A stretch of 64,000 bases of DNA, from the NCBI RefSeq assembly GCF_010389155.1, contig NC_057761.1:49276213-49340212 (forward strand). Direction: 5' to 3'. This document shows, piece after piece, positions 45,395 to 56,715 of this stretch. A program made the translations under genes and the position numbers. Source of the stretch: Erigeron canadensis. Its lineage: Eukaryota > Streptophyta > Magnoliopsida > Asterales > Asteraceae. The notes under the pieces are model-generated. The model was not told where the DNA came from, searched no databases, and worked only from the letters and a program-made list of their open reading frames with translations. The number at the start of each line of letters is the position of its first letter. Position 1 is the first letter of the stretch.

Positions 45395-47571
45395 ATAACT
45401 ATACCCTAAATAAATATAAAAAAAAAAACAAAACCCTTTTTTGATTCTTTTTTTCTCTTTTGTCGATCAACAACCAAAGCACCACAACATCAAATATTTT
45501 TTATTTTTTATTTTATTATTAATCATTTCATTGTCAAAGCAAACTTTGGTAAGTTTAATTATAATTCTATTGAATCTTGATTTAAATTACAATTAATAAT
45601 AAAATTCTTAAAGATTATATTCTATTCTTTTTTTAAGGTATCTAAGAAGAAGATCATCAATCTTGGGGTAAAATCACTTGTATTCTCTTTTCATTTATAT
45701 TAGTCTTTTTATTTATTAATATAAATATATATATAAGCATATCTTTTTATTTATTAATCTTTATTTATAAGTAACCTATCTGATGAATATATATTATGGC
45801 AAATTTATAATAATGAATGAAAGGGTTTTTTTAGGGATACATCAAAAGCTTGAAGTATAAATCATATTAATGTTAAAAGTTTATGTATTTATTGTATTAT
45901 AATAATTAATGTAATTAGAGAAATTCAATTATGAAGGCATGAAAATCATAATAACATATGTAAATAGGTGTTGGAAAGATTTGAAGGTTTATATATAAAT
46001 ATTAGTTGTAGTAATCTTTAAAACAGTAAGTTTGGGTTATTTCAGAATTTGGACAGATTCGGTTTGTTAACTTTGAAAGGTCGTATCTTGGTCATGGAAG
46101 ATGGTTAAGTCACGTTTTTGGTGTCTAAAATTAATTTCAGGAAGTCTACCTTCTGGTGGAAGTGGTTTCGTGTCAAAATATGAGGTTTAAGGTTGTCAAA
46201 CGAATTTTATAACAAAACTGCGCAAAGCTGAGTTTTCTGAACAGCTTTTGGTTGACTTCAAATAGTCATATCTTGGTCGATTTTATGAACTGGAAAATTA
46301 TTTTTTTCTAGAAATATTTTTAAGATGTTAAGAGTGTACAGTAAAAATTTGGATTTTTTTTGAAGCTTCGAAGGCCCTTAACTTTTATAAAACTTTTCTG
46401 CGCGCAAACAGTGAATTTTCTGACTAGTATGTGATTATGGAATTTTTAAAAAATATTTAACGTACGAAATAAATTAAGTAAAAATTCATGTAAGTTTATA
46501 ACACTCTAAGGTTACAGTAGTTAAGATTTGAAAACTTGAATTGTTTGTCTCATCTTAATAAAAAAATAGATAAGGTTACCAAAAATTTTAGTGAATAAGA
46601 GCTTGTAGAACTAAATCATAAATCATTAAAACAAATACTCTATATTAAGTTATGTGACTTGTAACTTAATAATAGATGACAAATCAGTTGGGAATATTTT
46701 GAAAGTAGCCATATATGTATATATCATCAAATACGGGTTACAATGGATGGTTCTTGACCATGTCCATAATTGTAACTTGTTCATATATATGTTGTGTAGA
46801 TTCTAGCGACCTTGTTGGACTTTGCATAACTACTTGCTTGTTGAGGTGAGTTTCGTGGCCCCTTTTTATTTTATTTCTTTGGGGGAAATGATGCTCAAAA
46901 CACTTTTCATTTCTTTACCAGTTGTGCCAAAACTTGTTTGTTTTCATGGACAAATACGTGTAATTATGAAATGTGTATGTTAGCTTGCTTGTATTGATTT
47001 CTTTGATGCAATAGATGTCTTTTGATATCTATTGAAGACTATTGGAAAACTATCGACCAACTTTATACTCCAGCTGGTAGTTGTTGGTATTTAAAGCATG
47101 ATTGAGTTGTTGGCAGGAGTGATGGGGATTGTGTTGTTGGATAACTATGATGACATTGATCAGTATTTAGTATGCTACCACATGTTTATATTTACACTAT
47201 TGTCCAAACCTCATATATCATGCACAACAAATTCATTTGTATTCCTTTAAACCTACGAACTCACCAACATTATGTTGACATTTTCGAGCATTCATTTTCA
47301 GGTAATAACAATGCTTAAGGAGATTGAGTATAAGGACTTTAGGAAGACCAATAAAAAGATCCTTCATGGACTCCTAGATTGCATTTGAATATTCAATACT
47401 ATTTGCTACTTCTTTTGCTATTTGAGGCGTGTTGCCTAGACTTATCCCGCTTGTGGAAATTACTTCTATTTGGATTTCATTTAGTATTTACTCTATTATA
47501 AACTCCATGTGCTATGCCATAACTTTTCATCATATCCTACGATTTCGCCTAAGGTGGGGTGTGACAGTACA
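44871..47571 (+). mobile_element. Solo LTR, Ty3/gypsy chromovirus type (Tekay-like), 2,691 bp
   Basis: The LTR (44876-47566) starts TGTGACATCCGTCACC and ends AAGGTGGGGTGTGACA. The 5-bp duplication GTACA lies at 44871-44875 and 47567-47571. A TATA-like tract (45377-45394) precedes a leader with donor-like 'ttggtaagttt' at 45546. This length and these ends are typical of Tekay/Del-type LTRs in plants. No gag-pol flanks it, so it is a solo LTR. It accounts for all of 44.9-47.6 kb. Confidence 0.88.
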
Positions 47572-47707
47572 TTTGCTTATAAATTTAATTAAAGCTATAA
47601 AATGAACTATTCTAACAAATGAACTTTCATACTTCAAGTAATATTCTAAGGTAGACCCTTGACCATAAGAAAAAAAAATTGTAACAATTAAAATTTACGA
47701 GTATATA

Positions 47708-48164
47708 CGAGGGAAAGTGCTCGCGCATTGCGGCGGTGAGATGATAGGGGTGATAGGTCATAGGAGGTGATAGGTCATAAGAGGTGATAAGTCATAGGGA
47801 GTGCCAAATGCTTTATCTGTACGGGCTCCGCCCTCGCATTTAAAATTTTGTCGAAAGTATATCGAATGACATTTATAATGAAAGAACATGAAATTTTAAG
47901 AACACCCATACAATTTTTATAATTTATCGATATACGGTTTTTGAGATAAAAGATTTTGAATGAATTAGATGAATAAAATGATTTATGGAGGAGAAATAAA
48001 AAATGAGTGGTTGAGATTTGTGGAGAGAGAAGAAAATGAGTGGTTGAGATTTAAGGGTATTATAAGTATATTAGCTAAAGATGTTTAAAGTTAGTATTTT
48101 AGGTATTTTAAATCATGAATTGAGATTTTCAAAAAGGGCAAAATGCTTTATAAGATAATATGGA
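47708..48164 (-). mobile_element. Helitron-like element, family H2 (copy 3)
   Basis: Matches 6274-6731 over its length, including 'gtacgggctccgccctcg' and 'gaaagtatatcgaatgac'. In its CG-rich part a short unit 'gaggtgataggtcata' is repeated three times (47738-47795). Confidence 0.62.
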
Positions 48165-48857
48165 TTAATGCTACGAAATTGTGATAAGCATCAAAAACAA
48201 TAATCTAAATCGTTGTCTAAAATTCTAGTATGTTTTTCTTTTAGCACCGTTGTTCGACTTGTGATAATAGAATCCAATTTAGACAACTGATAATCCATTG
48301 TTGAATTAAAACCTCAGCATTTGACGATGAAGACATTTATTTATTTTCGAAAATAACCCGTAAAAAATAAATTAAATTAGTATGCTACGAGTAAAAGAAT
48401 ACTTTAAAGGAGTATTAACGATGTGAGAGTGTGAACTCATTTTTGGAGAATATGAATTGCAAAATGTTAGTGTTTTGTTTGTATTGGTAGGGGGACAAAG
48501 AGTATCTTTGGAGATTTAATTAGATGGAAGGGGTTGCATGAGTTTCATAACCAAATCCCAATTAAAACAACAACAAGAAGAAGAGTGGTGGATGATCAGC
48601 ATACACTCCGCCGGTTGGAGGGATGGGCCATGGGCCTGCACTCCCCCCTCCCTCGTGTTCCACTTTCTCTCACTCTTTTTGTCAGCGCCAACGTCGCGTC
48701 TTTTTCCTCTTCTCCACACCACCCACTATCCAACCTTTTTTCATACAAGTATTTATTTTTGTGTATACATTTGGACTCACAATATTAGCTCAAAAGCTAA
48801 GCTGAAAATTTAATTAGGGTCTGGATTAGCCTACCAATAATCCAATAACATGTCAAT
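48165..48857. other. Intergenic; GC-richer patch at 48590-48730
   Basis: Three overlapping frames cover 48534-48813, which argues against any being real. The patch may be element debris; no ends were found. Confidence 0.35.
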
Positions 48858-49117
48858 TACTCACTCCGTCCCACTGTGTCATATTTTAGATTTTCAAAGT
48901 CTTCATTTATAAACTTTAACCATATATATATATTGATTTGTGTTATATAATATTATGATGAAATTTATATGAATTAATTGAGTTTTAAATGTATATTTTA
49001 TTGATATAACTTATTTTTATATATTATATAACATAAATAAAAAATTTTAAGGTCAAAGTTTATCAATATTGACTTTTATAATTCAAAATATGACATATGT
49101 AGTGGGACGAGGGAGTA
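48858..49117. mobile_element. Stowaway-type (Tc1/mariner) miniature element, 256 bp
   Basis: The element 48860-49115 has inverted ends CTCACTCCGTCCCACT and CTCCCTCGTCCCACT, flanked by TA at 48858-48859 and 49116-49117. The CTCCCTCCGTCCCA end is the hallmark of plant Stowaway elements. Confidence 0.9.
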
Positions 49118-49467
49118 CTTGTATTATTTATGTATCTTTTTCATAATTATTTTTTTCAAAATTAAGTCTGAGTTTGCTTCTTGGATGTCACGTCAACATA
49201 CAATTCAATATACAGTTTTTTTTTTTCCAATCAAGTCAAAAAGTTGTTCAACGAAAACCTAAGTTTTATATATGTTATAGTACATATAATTGAGTTTTTA
49301 CTCTAACAAACACAAAACCCGGACTTTCATCTAGGATAGCCCAACGGCCAAAAGCTACCACTATCGAGAGCCAAAAGGAGACCTACCAAAATGCACGAAT
49401 TTCAAGAGAAACCATACAAATTAAAGTTAAGCCAACGATTAAATCTTCATATTGTGAGTGAAACCTA
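49118..49467. other. Intergenic, nothing recognised
   Basis: No gene or element end is supported. Confidence 0.4.
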
Positions 49468-49759
49468 GGTCGCGTTTAGTTCACAGAATTTGATGGAATC
49501 TGATGAAATTGGAATTGAATTCCATTCCTTAGTGTGTTTGGTTGGTTAAAGATGGAGGAATCACATTCCGTTGGAATGTTAACATTCCCTCATTTGATGG
49601 AATCTCCATTCCTTGGGGATGGGGGAAGGAATTTTATTCCGTCTCTCACTTGAATCTTCAAAAAAGCAAAAACATTCCGTCAAATTCCATTCATTCAGAT
49701 TCCAATTCCTTTAAAAGATTTCATTCCTTCAAAAAACATTCCGCGAACCAAACGCACCC
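49468..49759. mobile_element. Miniature element with GGTGCGTTTGGTTC-type inverted ends
   Basis: The left end GGTCGCGTTTAGTTCACAGA and the right end (reverse complement GGGTGCGTTTGGTTCGCGGA) are about 20-bp inverted repeats. TA flanks both sides. The interior carries repeated GGAATG/CATTCC words on both strands. The 100-codon frame inside is a by-product. Confidence 0.75.
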
Positions 49760-50297
49760 TAGATTTCTTACCATTGGGGCATTCACAAGTTTTTTGATAG
49801 CTCAATGGAATACAAATGTGGATGATAATAACTTAGACAAGTAATTTGTATAAATTTACATAACAAAATGGATAGGATCTCATGATTGCATTCATTCATA
49901 AAAAGGAATGGGAATTTGAAATGGTTGGTCAAACCCCATTTTGGTACCATATGTCATGTATTACTTTTAAACTAAAAGAAGATGACTTCGGGGGAACCAT
50001 GTGCCATTCACCCATCCACATGTTCTCTAGCATGGTTTCATATTCTTTTCCTAGGTTTTCCCAAGCAGCGTGGGGACAAAAAGGTCAATTCAGGCCTGTT
50101 CGTTTTTATAAAACTTTTTATTCCAAAAGCTTTCCGAACATTTGTCTCGATTTTAATTTATTTTCAGATTGTTTAACCTTGACCATGGAGCTATCCAACA
50201 ATATTAACTGAACTATATAGTTATATGATTCTAATTTTCAGCTTTCGATATAGTTATAATTAATTTGTTCAATACATTTATATATTACTTAACTATA
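49760..50297. other. Intergenic, no recognised gene
   Basis: A frame at 49882-50211 has no recognisable domain and overlaps another frame. Confidence 0.35.
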
Positions 50298-50828
50298 GCT
50301 TGGGTTACTGGCGGAGCTACTTAGGTAGTAGAGACAGGGTCAAGACCCACCCTCACAACCTAAGAGGCTACAAAATGGGACTAGTCCTCAACTCGTCTGG
50401 CTTGGAGGGATTAGTCAACACCATTGAGTGGGACTAGTCCTCCACTCGTCCTTCGTACTCGTCCGCTTTACTAGTCCCTGCAGGGACGAGTTATTATAGG
50501 TGGTCTTTTTTTTTTCAATTCTATATACAAAGAAGAAGATAAAAAAATTTGTGGGTCTAAGACTAGTCCTTGAAGGATGAGTGCATTGAGTATGTTTTGG
50601 GGTGATTAGTCCTTGGAGTGTTTTTTGTTGATGTGGCGCTGATAGGTACTAGTCCTTGAGAGATGAGTCTTTGACATTGAGTAGCCTCTGATAGTACTAA
50701 CTACTAAGATTGATATGTAAAAAATTATGAAACTTTGATTTATATGTAGCAATTTGTGGTTTTATTACTTGTTTAGTTTTAGCCGCCCATCTAAAGCATA
50801 ATTTTTTGGCTTCGGCACTGGCTTGGGT
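50298..50828. mobile_element. Non-autonomous hAT element, 515 bp, carrying a nested element
   Basis: The element 50306-50820 begins TACTGGCGGAGCTAC and its other end reads CAGTGCCGAAGCCAAAA in reverse complement. The 8-bp duplication GCTTGGGT lies at 50298-50305 and 50821-50828. These are CAGTGGCGGAGCC-type hAT ends. A second inverted-repeat unit sits inside at 50363-50689. Confidence 0.85.
50363..50689. mobile_element. Nested element with AGAGGCTAC ends and repeated ACTAGTCC words
   Basis: Ends AGAGGCTAC (50363-50371) and GTAGCCTCT (50681-50689) are inverted. ACTAGTCC followed by a short spacer and ACTCGTC, or its mirror GATGAGT, occurs about six times on both sides of a T-rich centre. No duplication could be fixed. 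Confidence 0.55.
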
Positions 50829-51593
50829 ACGTAGATTGTCTTATACTTTTCGACACACAAGGTATGGATTTACTTCGGTTAGTATAGCTTCACCGTAGCT
50901 TGAGTGTATATGGAATTACTTCACTATAGCTTGATCGAGTTTGTGAAGTCATTATGTAGCGAAGTATTACTATAAATTTGTCGCAAAACGAACAAATTTC
51001 TAGGTCTAGTGCCGGATAACTTTTGTGCTTGTTCGATCAATATATTATCAATATGCATGAAACGTTGACTTATAAGTTATATTTAACATGCCAATATTAT
51101 TATATATCATATATTACTATAATGAGTACTATAGTTAACTTAAAATGTTTGGATTAGGTTCACAGTAAAATAAATTTTATCATAATGCATTTCAACTCAA
51201 TACAGTCTGTTCACAACTTTTTAAAAACATACAATAACCGGCGAATCAATAAAGATTGAGTTGCATAGCTAGGCTGATATTTGTTTATAGATGGGTCAAT
51301 TTTACCCAAGTCCAAAAGTGACCCGAAGAAAGAGGGGATAGTGACACGTTAATGACTTGAAGAAGAAAAAAGGCCATAAAGACAGACTAAAGATAAAGAG
51401 TTTCTTGTCGATACCTTGAAAGTAACAACTATACGAACGACATTTTCTTACAACGAAACTTATTTATTTCTACTTGTTTTGTTGAGGTAGCTTAACTAGT
51501 GATCAAGTCTTTCTTAAAATACGTATAATGATATTGGTAGATAAACGGTGAAGTTTCACATTTAAGTATTTAACATTCATTGCGTTATATCCT
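50829..51593. other. Intergenic, nothing recognised
   Basis: 'cttcggttagtatagcttcacc' and similar 'tagctt' words recur near 50870-50960. No gene. Confidence 0.4.
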
Positions 51594-51936
51594 CGTTACT
51601 ACAAATAATGTTTTATTAGTCCGCACTTTTAGTCAGTGTGAACAATTAAAAAATTTTGTCACGCTTTTATGTGTGTAAAAATATACAGAACTAAAAGTGT
51701 GTCGAAATTTATGCATACTAAAAATTGTGGTTTTCCAAAAGTTCATATTTTTTAGTGTGGACTTTCATAATTAATTTGTAACACTTCATTTCCACAGTTT
51801 TATATTTTAGTGTTGATAAATTTTTACACACTTTTAGTTATATATATTTACACACATAAAATCGTGATAAAATATTTAATTTGTTAATGTTAACTAAAAA
51901 TGTGGACAAATAATGTATTTGGAAACGTTGTAGTCT
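51594..51936. mobile_element. CACTA-related fold-back miniature
   Basis: Left ACTACAAATAATG and right (reverse complement ACTACAACGTTTCC) ends have lost the first CA. The long arms are inverted: 'ttgtcacgcttttatgtgtg' at 51656 pairs with 'cacacataaaatcgtgataa' at 51851. It shares words with 40975-41323. Confidence 0.7.
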
Positions 51937-52186
51937 ATCATTTTTTTTTATAGAGAGAGAACAAGAACTAGATACATGACCCATTACGGATGGTGTAATA
52001 TACAACCAAGTTGAATGTTTATGTTTGACGACAAAGAGGATTGTATATAGTATAGAATATTTATTCATCATGGATATAAATAACCAAAATATCTACACCA
52101 AATTCATATTGTATTTGTTAAAATATGATTCATAATCACAATGACTAAAAAGGCTACGTTTTAAGTTTGAGACATATATTATACAA

Positions 52187-52195
52187 CTTTATTAC

Positions 52196-52285
<90 letters not shown>
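52187..52285. repeat. (TTA)n microsatellite, about 30 units
   Basis: About 90 bp of near-perfect TTA/ATT repeat. It produces a meaningless poly-Ile frame on the minus strand. Confidence 0.98.
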
Positions 52286-52287
<2 letters not shown>

Positions 52288-53590
52288 CGATGTTGGGCCA
52301 ATTTGTATGGGAATGACCAAGGTAACAGGCTTGTGTGCGGTGAGCATTTTGTTTGACAACGTTGGTCACTTAAGCAACGCCGTTGGCACCCCTTCGACAG
52401 TTGATCACGTTGATAGTGACAAGTATTTATTGGTCCTTTATTTTTATTTTTTATTTTTTTATCTTGCTCGGATCATAACCGACACTATCATTTTACACTG
52501 TTTATATATAGTCTCATGTTAATTGGCATAGATATAGAGACAGTGATGATGATAAGATCGATCCAAGTTCGAAACAGGCTGATTTCAGACAGATTGATAA
52601 ATTGTGGTCATGATCCTAACTTAATTGTTCCCTTTGTAATTAAACAACTTGAGCCTCGTATTATTATTATGATTAAGGTTTTCATTTGAACTTTATAAAT
52701 ATATGTTTTTTAGAAATATTGTGTTTAATTATAAAAATAAAGTGATAACATAATGTTGAGTTAGAATAGAATAGTTTATGGTTCAAAAATAAAAAGATAA
52801 AATAACAATAAATTTTTTTTGTTAAGCTGGTGATATTGAAGTCCCTTCTATTATATTATTCAAAAAATTAGTAAAAGCCCGATGTTAAAAAAATCGGGTT
52901 ATCATATCCGGGTCTGTATACAAACAAGTATATGTTTTGGAATGACATATAGCTAAACCCAGTGTTTACACCTTGGGTTTTTGATAATACGTACGGTAAA
53001 GCCCCATGTTGTTAAATGTTAACATCGAGTATATACCTATATTACAAACTTAAATATGTGAAACACCAACCAATTGTATAGTTATACTACCTTTATTTTG
53101 AAAATCTTTTTCTTACAAGGCCTATAAGAACCCTTAATTATTTTTTTAAAAAAAACTTTATATATAACGATTTGTTCACATATGAAAAAAAATGTGGAAG
53201 AATTCATTTACAAGTTTACAAAAAGTTATTTTTAAAGTTTTGCAAAAACTTCATATACAACATACATTTTAAAGTCACATGTAAATGGATTTCTTAAAAA
53301 AAAAATGATCCAATATATAATTTGAAAATTTTTACGGTTTTGGAAATTTTTTTTTTATAGATGTATATACATATAAAACTTTACATCGTCATTTTTATTT
53401 ATAAATATTTTAACAATGATAAACATATATTTTATGATATTCATACTAGTTTTTTAATACATTTATGATTATGCACAATATACGCAACAAATCGTATAAA
53501 TATGCTTATATAGGTGTTGCAAAGTTGTGGTAAATGAATTAAAACAAATACTACTTATATTAGTCCCTTTAATATATATACATTGGTTAA
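52286..53590. other. Intergenic, nothing recognised
   Basis: 52870-53030 has weak inverted words ('aagcccgatgttaa' and 'gttaacatcgag') but no clear ends. No gene. Confidence 0.35.
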
Positions 53591-53591
53591 A

Positions 53592-53818
53592 TGAAACTAG
53601 CTCAATTACTAGATGCATTTTTAGTTTTCTTACAAGAGTTACAGGTTTTGGGTCTGATTTTATGGTGTGATAAACTCGTGAGTTTTTCTCCAGTTATATT
53701 TGTAACGGCTCATGAGTTACATTTCAGAGTCTAAATTACGTGCAAGACTCCCATTGTCTGGTAAAGTGTCTACTTATAATGTTGAATAGTACCAATTGAC
53801 TGTTAAAAAAAAATATAA
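53592..53818 (+). mobile_element. Degenerate SINE with 'ctgttaaaaaaaa' tail
   Basis: An A-box-like 'actagctcaattactaga' is followed by a degenerate B box 'aggttttgggtctga' and a 3' end 'gactgttaaaaaaaaa', the layout of the SINE at 34589-34865. Target duplication not identified. Confidence 0.5.
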
Positions 53819-53907
53819 TTTATAAATCAATGGTGAAACCGGATAATGAAGTTTGTGAATTATGTAGTGCACTAATGAACCCAAAATGTAACCAAATTAG
53901 AATTTAA

Positions 53908-54193
53908 CTAGTACAGTCCCCGTATAATGCGACAGTGTTCGTGACGGTGACGGTGATGATGTGGTGGTAGGGGACAATTGTTGGTGGTAGAAGCGGCGTC
54001 AAGTGGTGTACATAAAAGATGTAAAAGATTAATGAAGACATTTTAAAAGATTAAGAATTAATAGTGTTATATAATCATTTCATTTCTTTTATAAAGTAAC
54101 TCGGGAACATAATATAATAGTATTTTAGATAATTTTTTAATGTAATTTTAAACATGGAGTAAATTTTTTTTTTTTTTTATAAGATAGTATAAA
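53908..54193 (-). mobile_element. Helitron-like element, family H1
   Basis: CTAG at 53908-53911 is the 3' end in element orientation. GGTGACGGTGATGATG-type repeats follow, and the 5' end reads 'TTATACTATCTTATAAA'. It lies about 500 bp upstream of the AHL start codon. Confidence 0.62.
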
Positions 54194-54430
54194 TTTACGT
54201 GACACCCTAAGCAAGTACATATGGCAGATAAAGTAATTAAGTCAAAAATTTTACCATCTATAGTTAGTGACTTACAAAACCTTCTTCCTACCAATAAGGC
54301 CCATATATATAGTTCAACCTTTATCTTTTTTTTTTATTTTATGTATTATCTTAGAGATAATAATATATATGCACACTCTCATGTCAACGACCCCGACCCC
54401 GGCCTACTAGCAATCCAATTTGAATCTACT

Positions 54431-54532
54431 ATACCCTAATTAACCCTAACCCCGCAAATCCTCTTCTCCATCCCAGTTATATACATGGAAACCAAAAACC
54501 CTAGACTTATCATCAACCAATTCTTATATACA
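54431..54532 (+). promoter_or_regulatory. Proximal promoter of the AHL gene: telo-box motifs and TATA-like box
   Basis: AACCCTAA/ACCCTAAT words at 54433-54451 and AAACCCTAG at 54496-54504 resemble plant telo-boxes. A TTATATAC TATA-like site lies at about 54524. These would give a 5' UTR of about 140 bases. Inference from motifs only. Confidence 0.4.
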
Positions 54533-54696
54533 CAAATTTAGAAATGAACCCGATCAGTTTAAAACCGGCCTAGATATATCTTAATTAGCTCAGAATTGAA
54601 CTTGATCTTGCTAGCTAGCTGTTCATCATCATATCTTTGAATCGGTCTTCGCGATAATTTGATTTCCACTCTGAACAAGTAAAAACCCGATAAGAG

Positions 54697-55596
54697 ATGG
54701 ATCCGACGGCAGCAACCGCACACGGCCACTCTCTTCCACCTCCATTTCATACACGAAACTTCAACTTGCATCAATTCCAGCAACAGAATTCTGAAGATGA
54801 ACAAAGCGGGACAAGCGGTCTTAACATGGGCGGCCACAAAAGAGAGCGCGAAGAGAAGAACAACAACGAAGATATGTTGAATAACAGCGGCGGTGGTGGC
54901 AGCAGCGAAGGCAAAGATGGTGAGATGGGAAGAAGACCCCGCGGACGTCCATCAGGTTCTAAAAACAAGCCTAAACCACCTATTATTATCACTAGGGACA
55001 GCGCCAATGCACTCCGAACTCATGTCATGGAGGTTTCGGATGGATGTGATGTCATGGACAGTATCAGCACCTTTGCACGCCGCAGGCAGCGTGGCGTTTG
55101 TATCATAAGTGGGACGGGTACGGTCACAAATGTCACACTCCGGCAACCTGCTTCCCCCGGGGCAGTTGTGACATTACACGGACGATTTGAAATTCTTTCG
55201 CTTGCAGGCTCTTTCTTACCACCACCTGCTCCACCTGCCGCTACTGGGTTGACCATTTATTTAGCTGGTGGTCAAGGGCAGGTGGTAGGTGGTAGTGTGG
55301 TGGGGGCACTGCTGGCCGCGGGGCCAGTGGTTATCATGGCCGCGTCATTTAGCAACGCGGCCTATGAAAGACTCCCACTTGAGGACGAAGAAAGTACTTT
55401 ACCAATGCAAGGAGGTGGATCGCTTGGATCTCCTGGAGCGATCACACCCCCACCACCCGGGTCCCAACAACAACAACAACAATTGATGTCTGATCCGTCG
55501 CTCTTTCAAGGCATGCCACCAAATCTTCTCAACACAATTCAAATACCAAATGATGCTTATTGGGGTAATAATGGCAGTGGTCGTCCCTCGTTCTAA
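54697..55596 (+). CDS. AHL: AT-hook motif nuclear-localized (AHL) protein, intronless
   Basis: AHL proteins bind the minor groove of AT-rich DNA through an AT-hook and assemble through a PPC/DUF296 domain. They act in the nucleus on growth, flowering and senescence genes. The 299-residue frame opens [20 protein letters not shown]. It has a Gly/Asn-rich linker, then a type-I AT-hook with the RGRP core at residues 82-85 and the downstream GSKNKPKPP extension. The PPC domain spans about residues 104-225, including GRFEIL at 162-167, the six-residue motif needed for partner binding in this family. A Pro/Gln-rich tail ends [13 protein letters not shown] single AT-hook and no introns place it in the plant-specific clade A. 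The N-terminus and the PPNL...YWG...RP tail are closest to the AHL22/AHL24 group as I remember it. The frame is intact and looks functional. Confidence 0.96.
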   Translation: MDPTAATAHGHSLPPPFHTRNFNLHQFQQQNSEDEQSGTSGLNMGGHKREREEKNNNEDMLNNSGGGGSSEGKDGEMGRRPRGRPSGSKNKPKPPIIITRDSANALRTHVMEVSDGCDVMDSISTFARRRQRGVCIISGTGTVTNVTLRQPASPGAVVTLHGRFEILSLAGSFLPPPAPPAATGLTIYLAGGQGQVVGGSVVGALLAAGPVVIMAASFSNAAYERLPLEDEESTLPMQGGGSLGSPGAITPPPPGSQQQQQQLMSDPSLFQGMPPNLLNTIQIPNDAYWGNNGSGRPSF

Positions 55597-56518
55597 GATG
55601 ATATATCACACGTTATATTATTTATGTGTAAGTCTAATTAACAGCTGCATGTTATTGATGAGGAAACTACTGTCGATCCATCAGGTCTTAATTCTTTAAT
55701 TCCCTCTTGTGTTTTTAATTTATGTCAAACTCCTAAATTTGGTTCTTATTAATTTGATCATGTTTTCTAGGGCTTTTTGGTTAATTTATTTGATGTTGAG
55801 ATGACATACATATCCTTGTATTGATTTGTATTGTAAGAGCTTTAATTAATTCTAAGACTTTTGTGATTCAATATATTCTTATTGACCGACTATTTGGGCT
55901 GCCTTGCTCTAACATCAAGTAATCATCATATATATGAATCTTTTTGTTTAATTGGACCAACATGGTTGATTAATTTGTGCATATAAGTGTATGGATCCAT
56001 AATCGCACTTATATAGTTAATATTGCAGAATTAAACCTCCATAATAATGGCAATATGGTCTTCACTCACAACATATGTCGAAATACATGTATAGAAGAAT
56101 GACAAAACCTCCAAACAAAAATTATTAAGAAATCCAATTAAAAATATATATTTGCAGGTGACATTGATAACAATGTAAACCTTTAAATATATAATGGAGA
56201 AATCATCCGAGCTGTACGTTAATTAGCAATACTATACTCACTTTGCATATTGCGCAACATAAAATTAATTGCTCGATCAGTTGTATGTTATCAGTATGCA
56301 AATTGCTAACGATTAATTTGTTTGCATGGATCCCTAGCTTCTTGTTAAATAATACACTATACACAAAGATGTTTGTTAGATATATATAGTTTAACATTTT
56401 ATTTTAGCTTGCTCGAGCCATTTGAATGGTACGACTGGGTTGTATGTGTGTCAAGACTCGAGCTGTACCTCTGAGAGGTAGATCTGTATATATAGTACTA
56501 TCCCATTCATATTTATAA
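55597..56518. other. AHL 3' flank and intergenic
   Basis: The first 300 bp probably hold the 3' UTR (T-rich, with AATATATT and 'aataat' words). No other gene. Confidence 0.45.
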
Positions 56519-56715
56519 TTAATTTATGGAAAATGATTAATCAACCTAATTAGTGTGCCTAAAAATATGCCTAAAACCTTAAGAATTTGACATGTGGATT
56601 CCACTAATTCTCTTTCCTAATCTTGCCCCTTGATTTTTTCACATGTCACCATCTTATAATTAGACACATTTTTAGGTACACCAATTAGGTTGATTTATCA
56701 TTATCCTTAATTTAT
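56519..56715. mobile_element. Mutator-type miniature element, 179 bp, 9-bp target duplication
   Basis: The element 56528-56706 has about 40-bp inverted ends, GGAAAATGATTAATCAACC and GGATAATGATAAATCAACC, continuing through 'taattrgtgtrcctaaaaat'. The 9-bp duplication TTAATTTAT lies at 56519-56527 and 56707-56715. Long inverted ends and a 9-bp duplication fit Mutator-like elements. Confidence 0.87.

Noticed and set aside
45440..47560. A spliced non-coding RNA gene suggested by donor-like and acceptor-like sites
   Set aside because: The interval lies wholly inside a 2.7-kb solo LTR with matching ends and duplication, which explains the promoter and leader features.
48534..48813. Three overlapping plus-strand frames of 60-91 codons
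   Set aside because: Overlap in different phases, no homology recognised and a low-complexity composition.
52154..52369. 71-codon frame with a poly-isoleucine stretch
   Set aside because: It is the translation of a (TTA)n microsatellite.
54771..55486. Several additional frames over the AHL gene
   Set aside because: All are shadows of the 299-codon AHL frame, which alone shows conserved domains.
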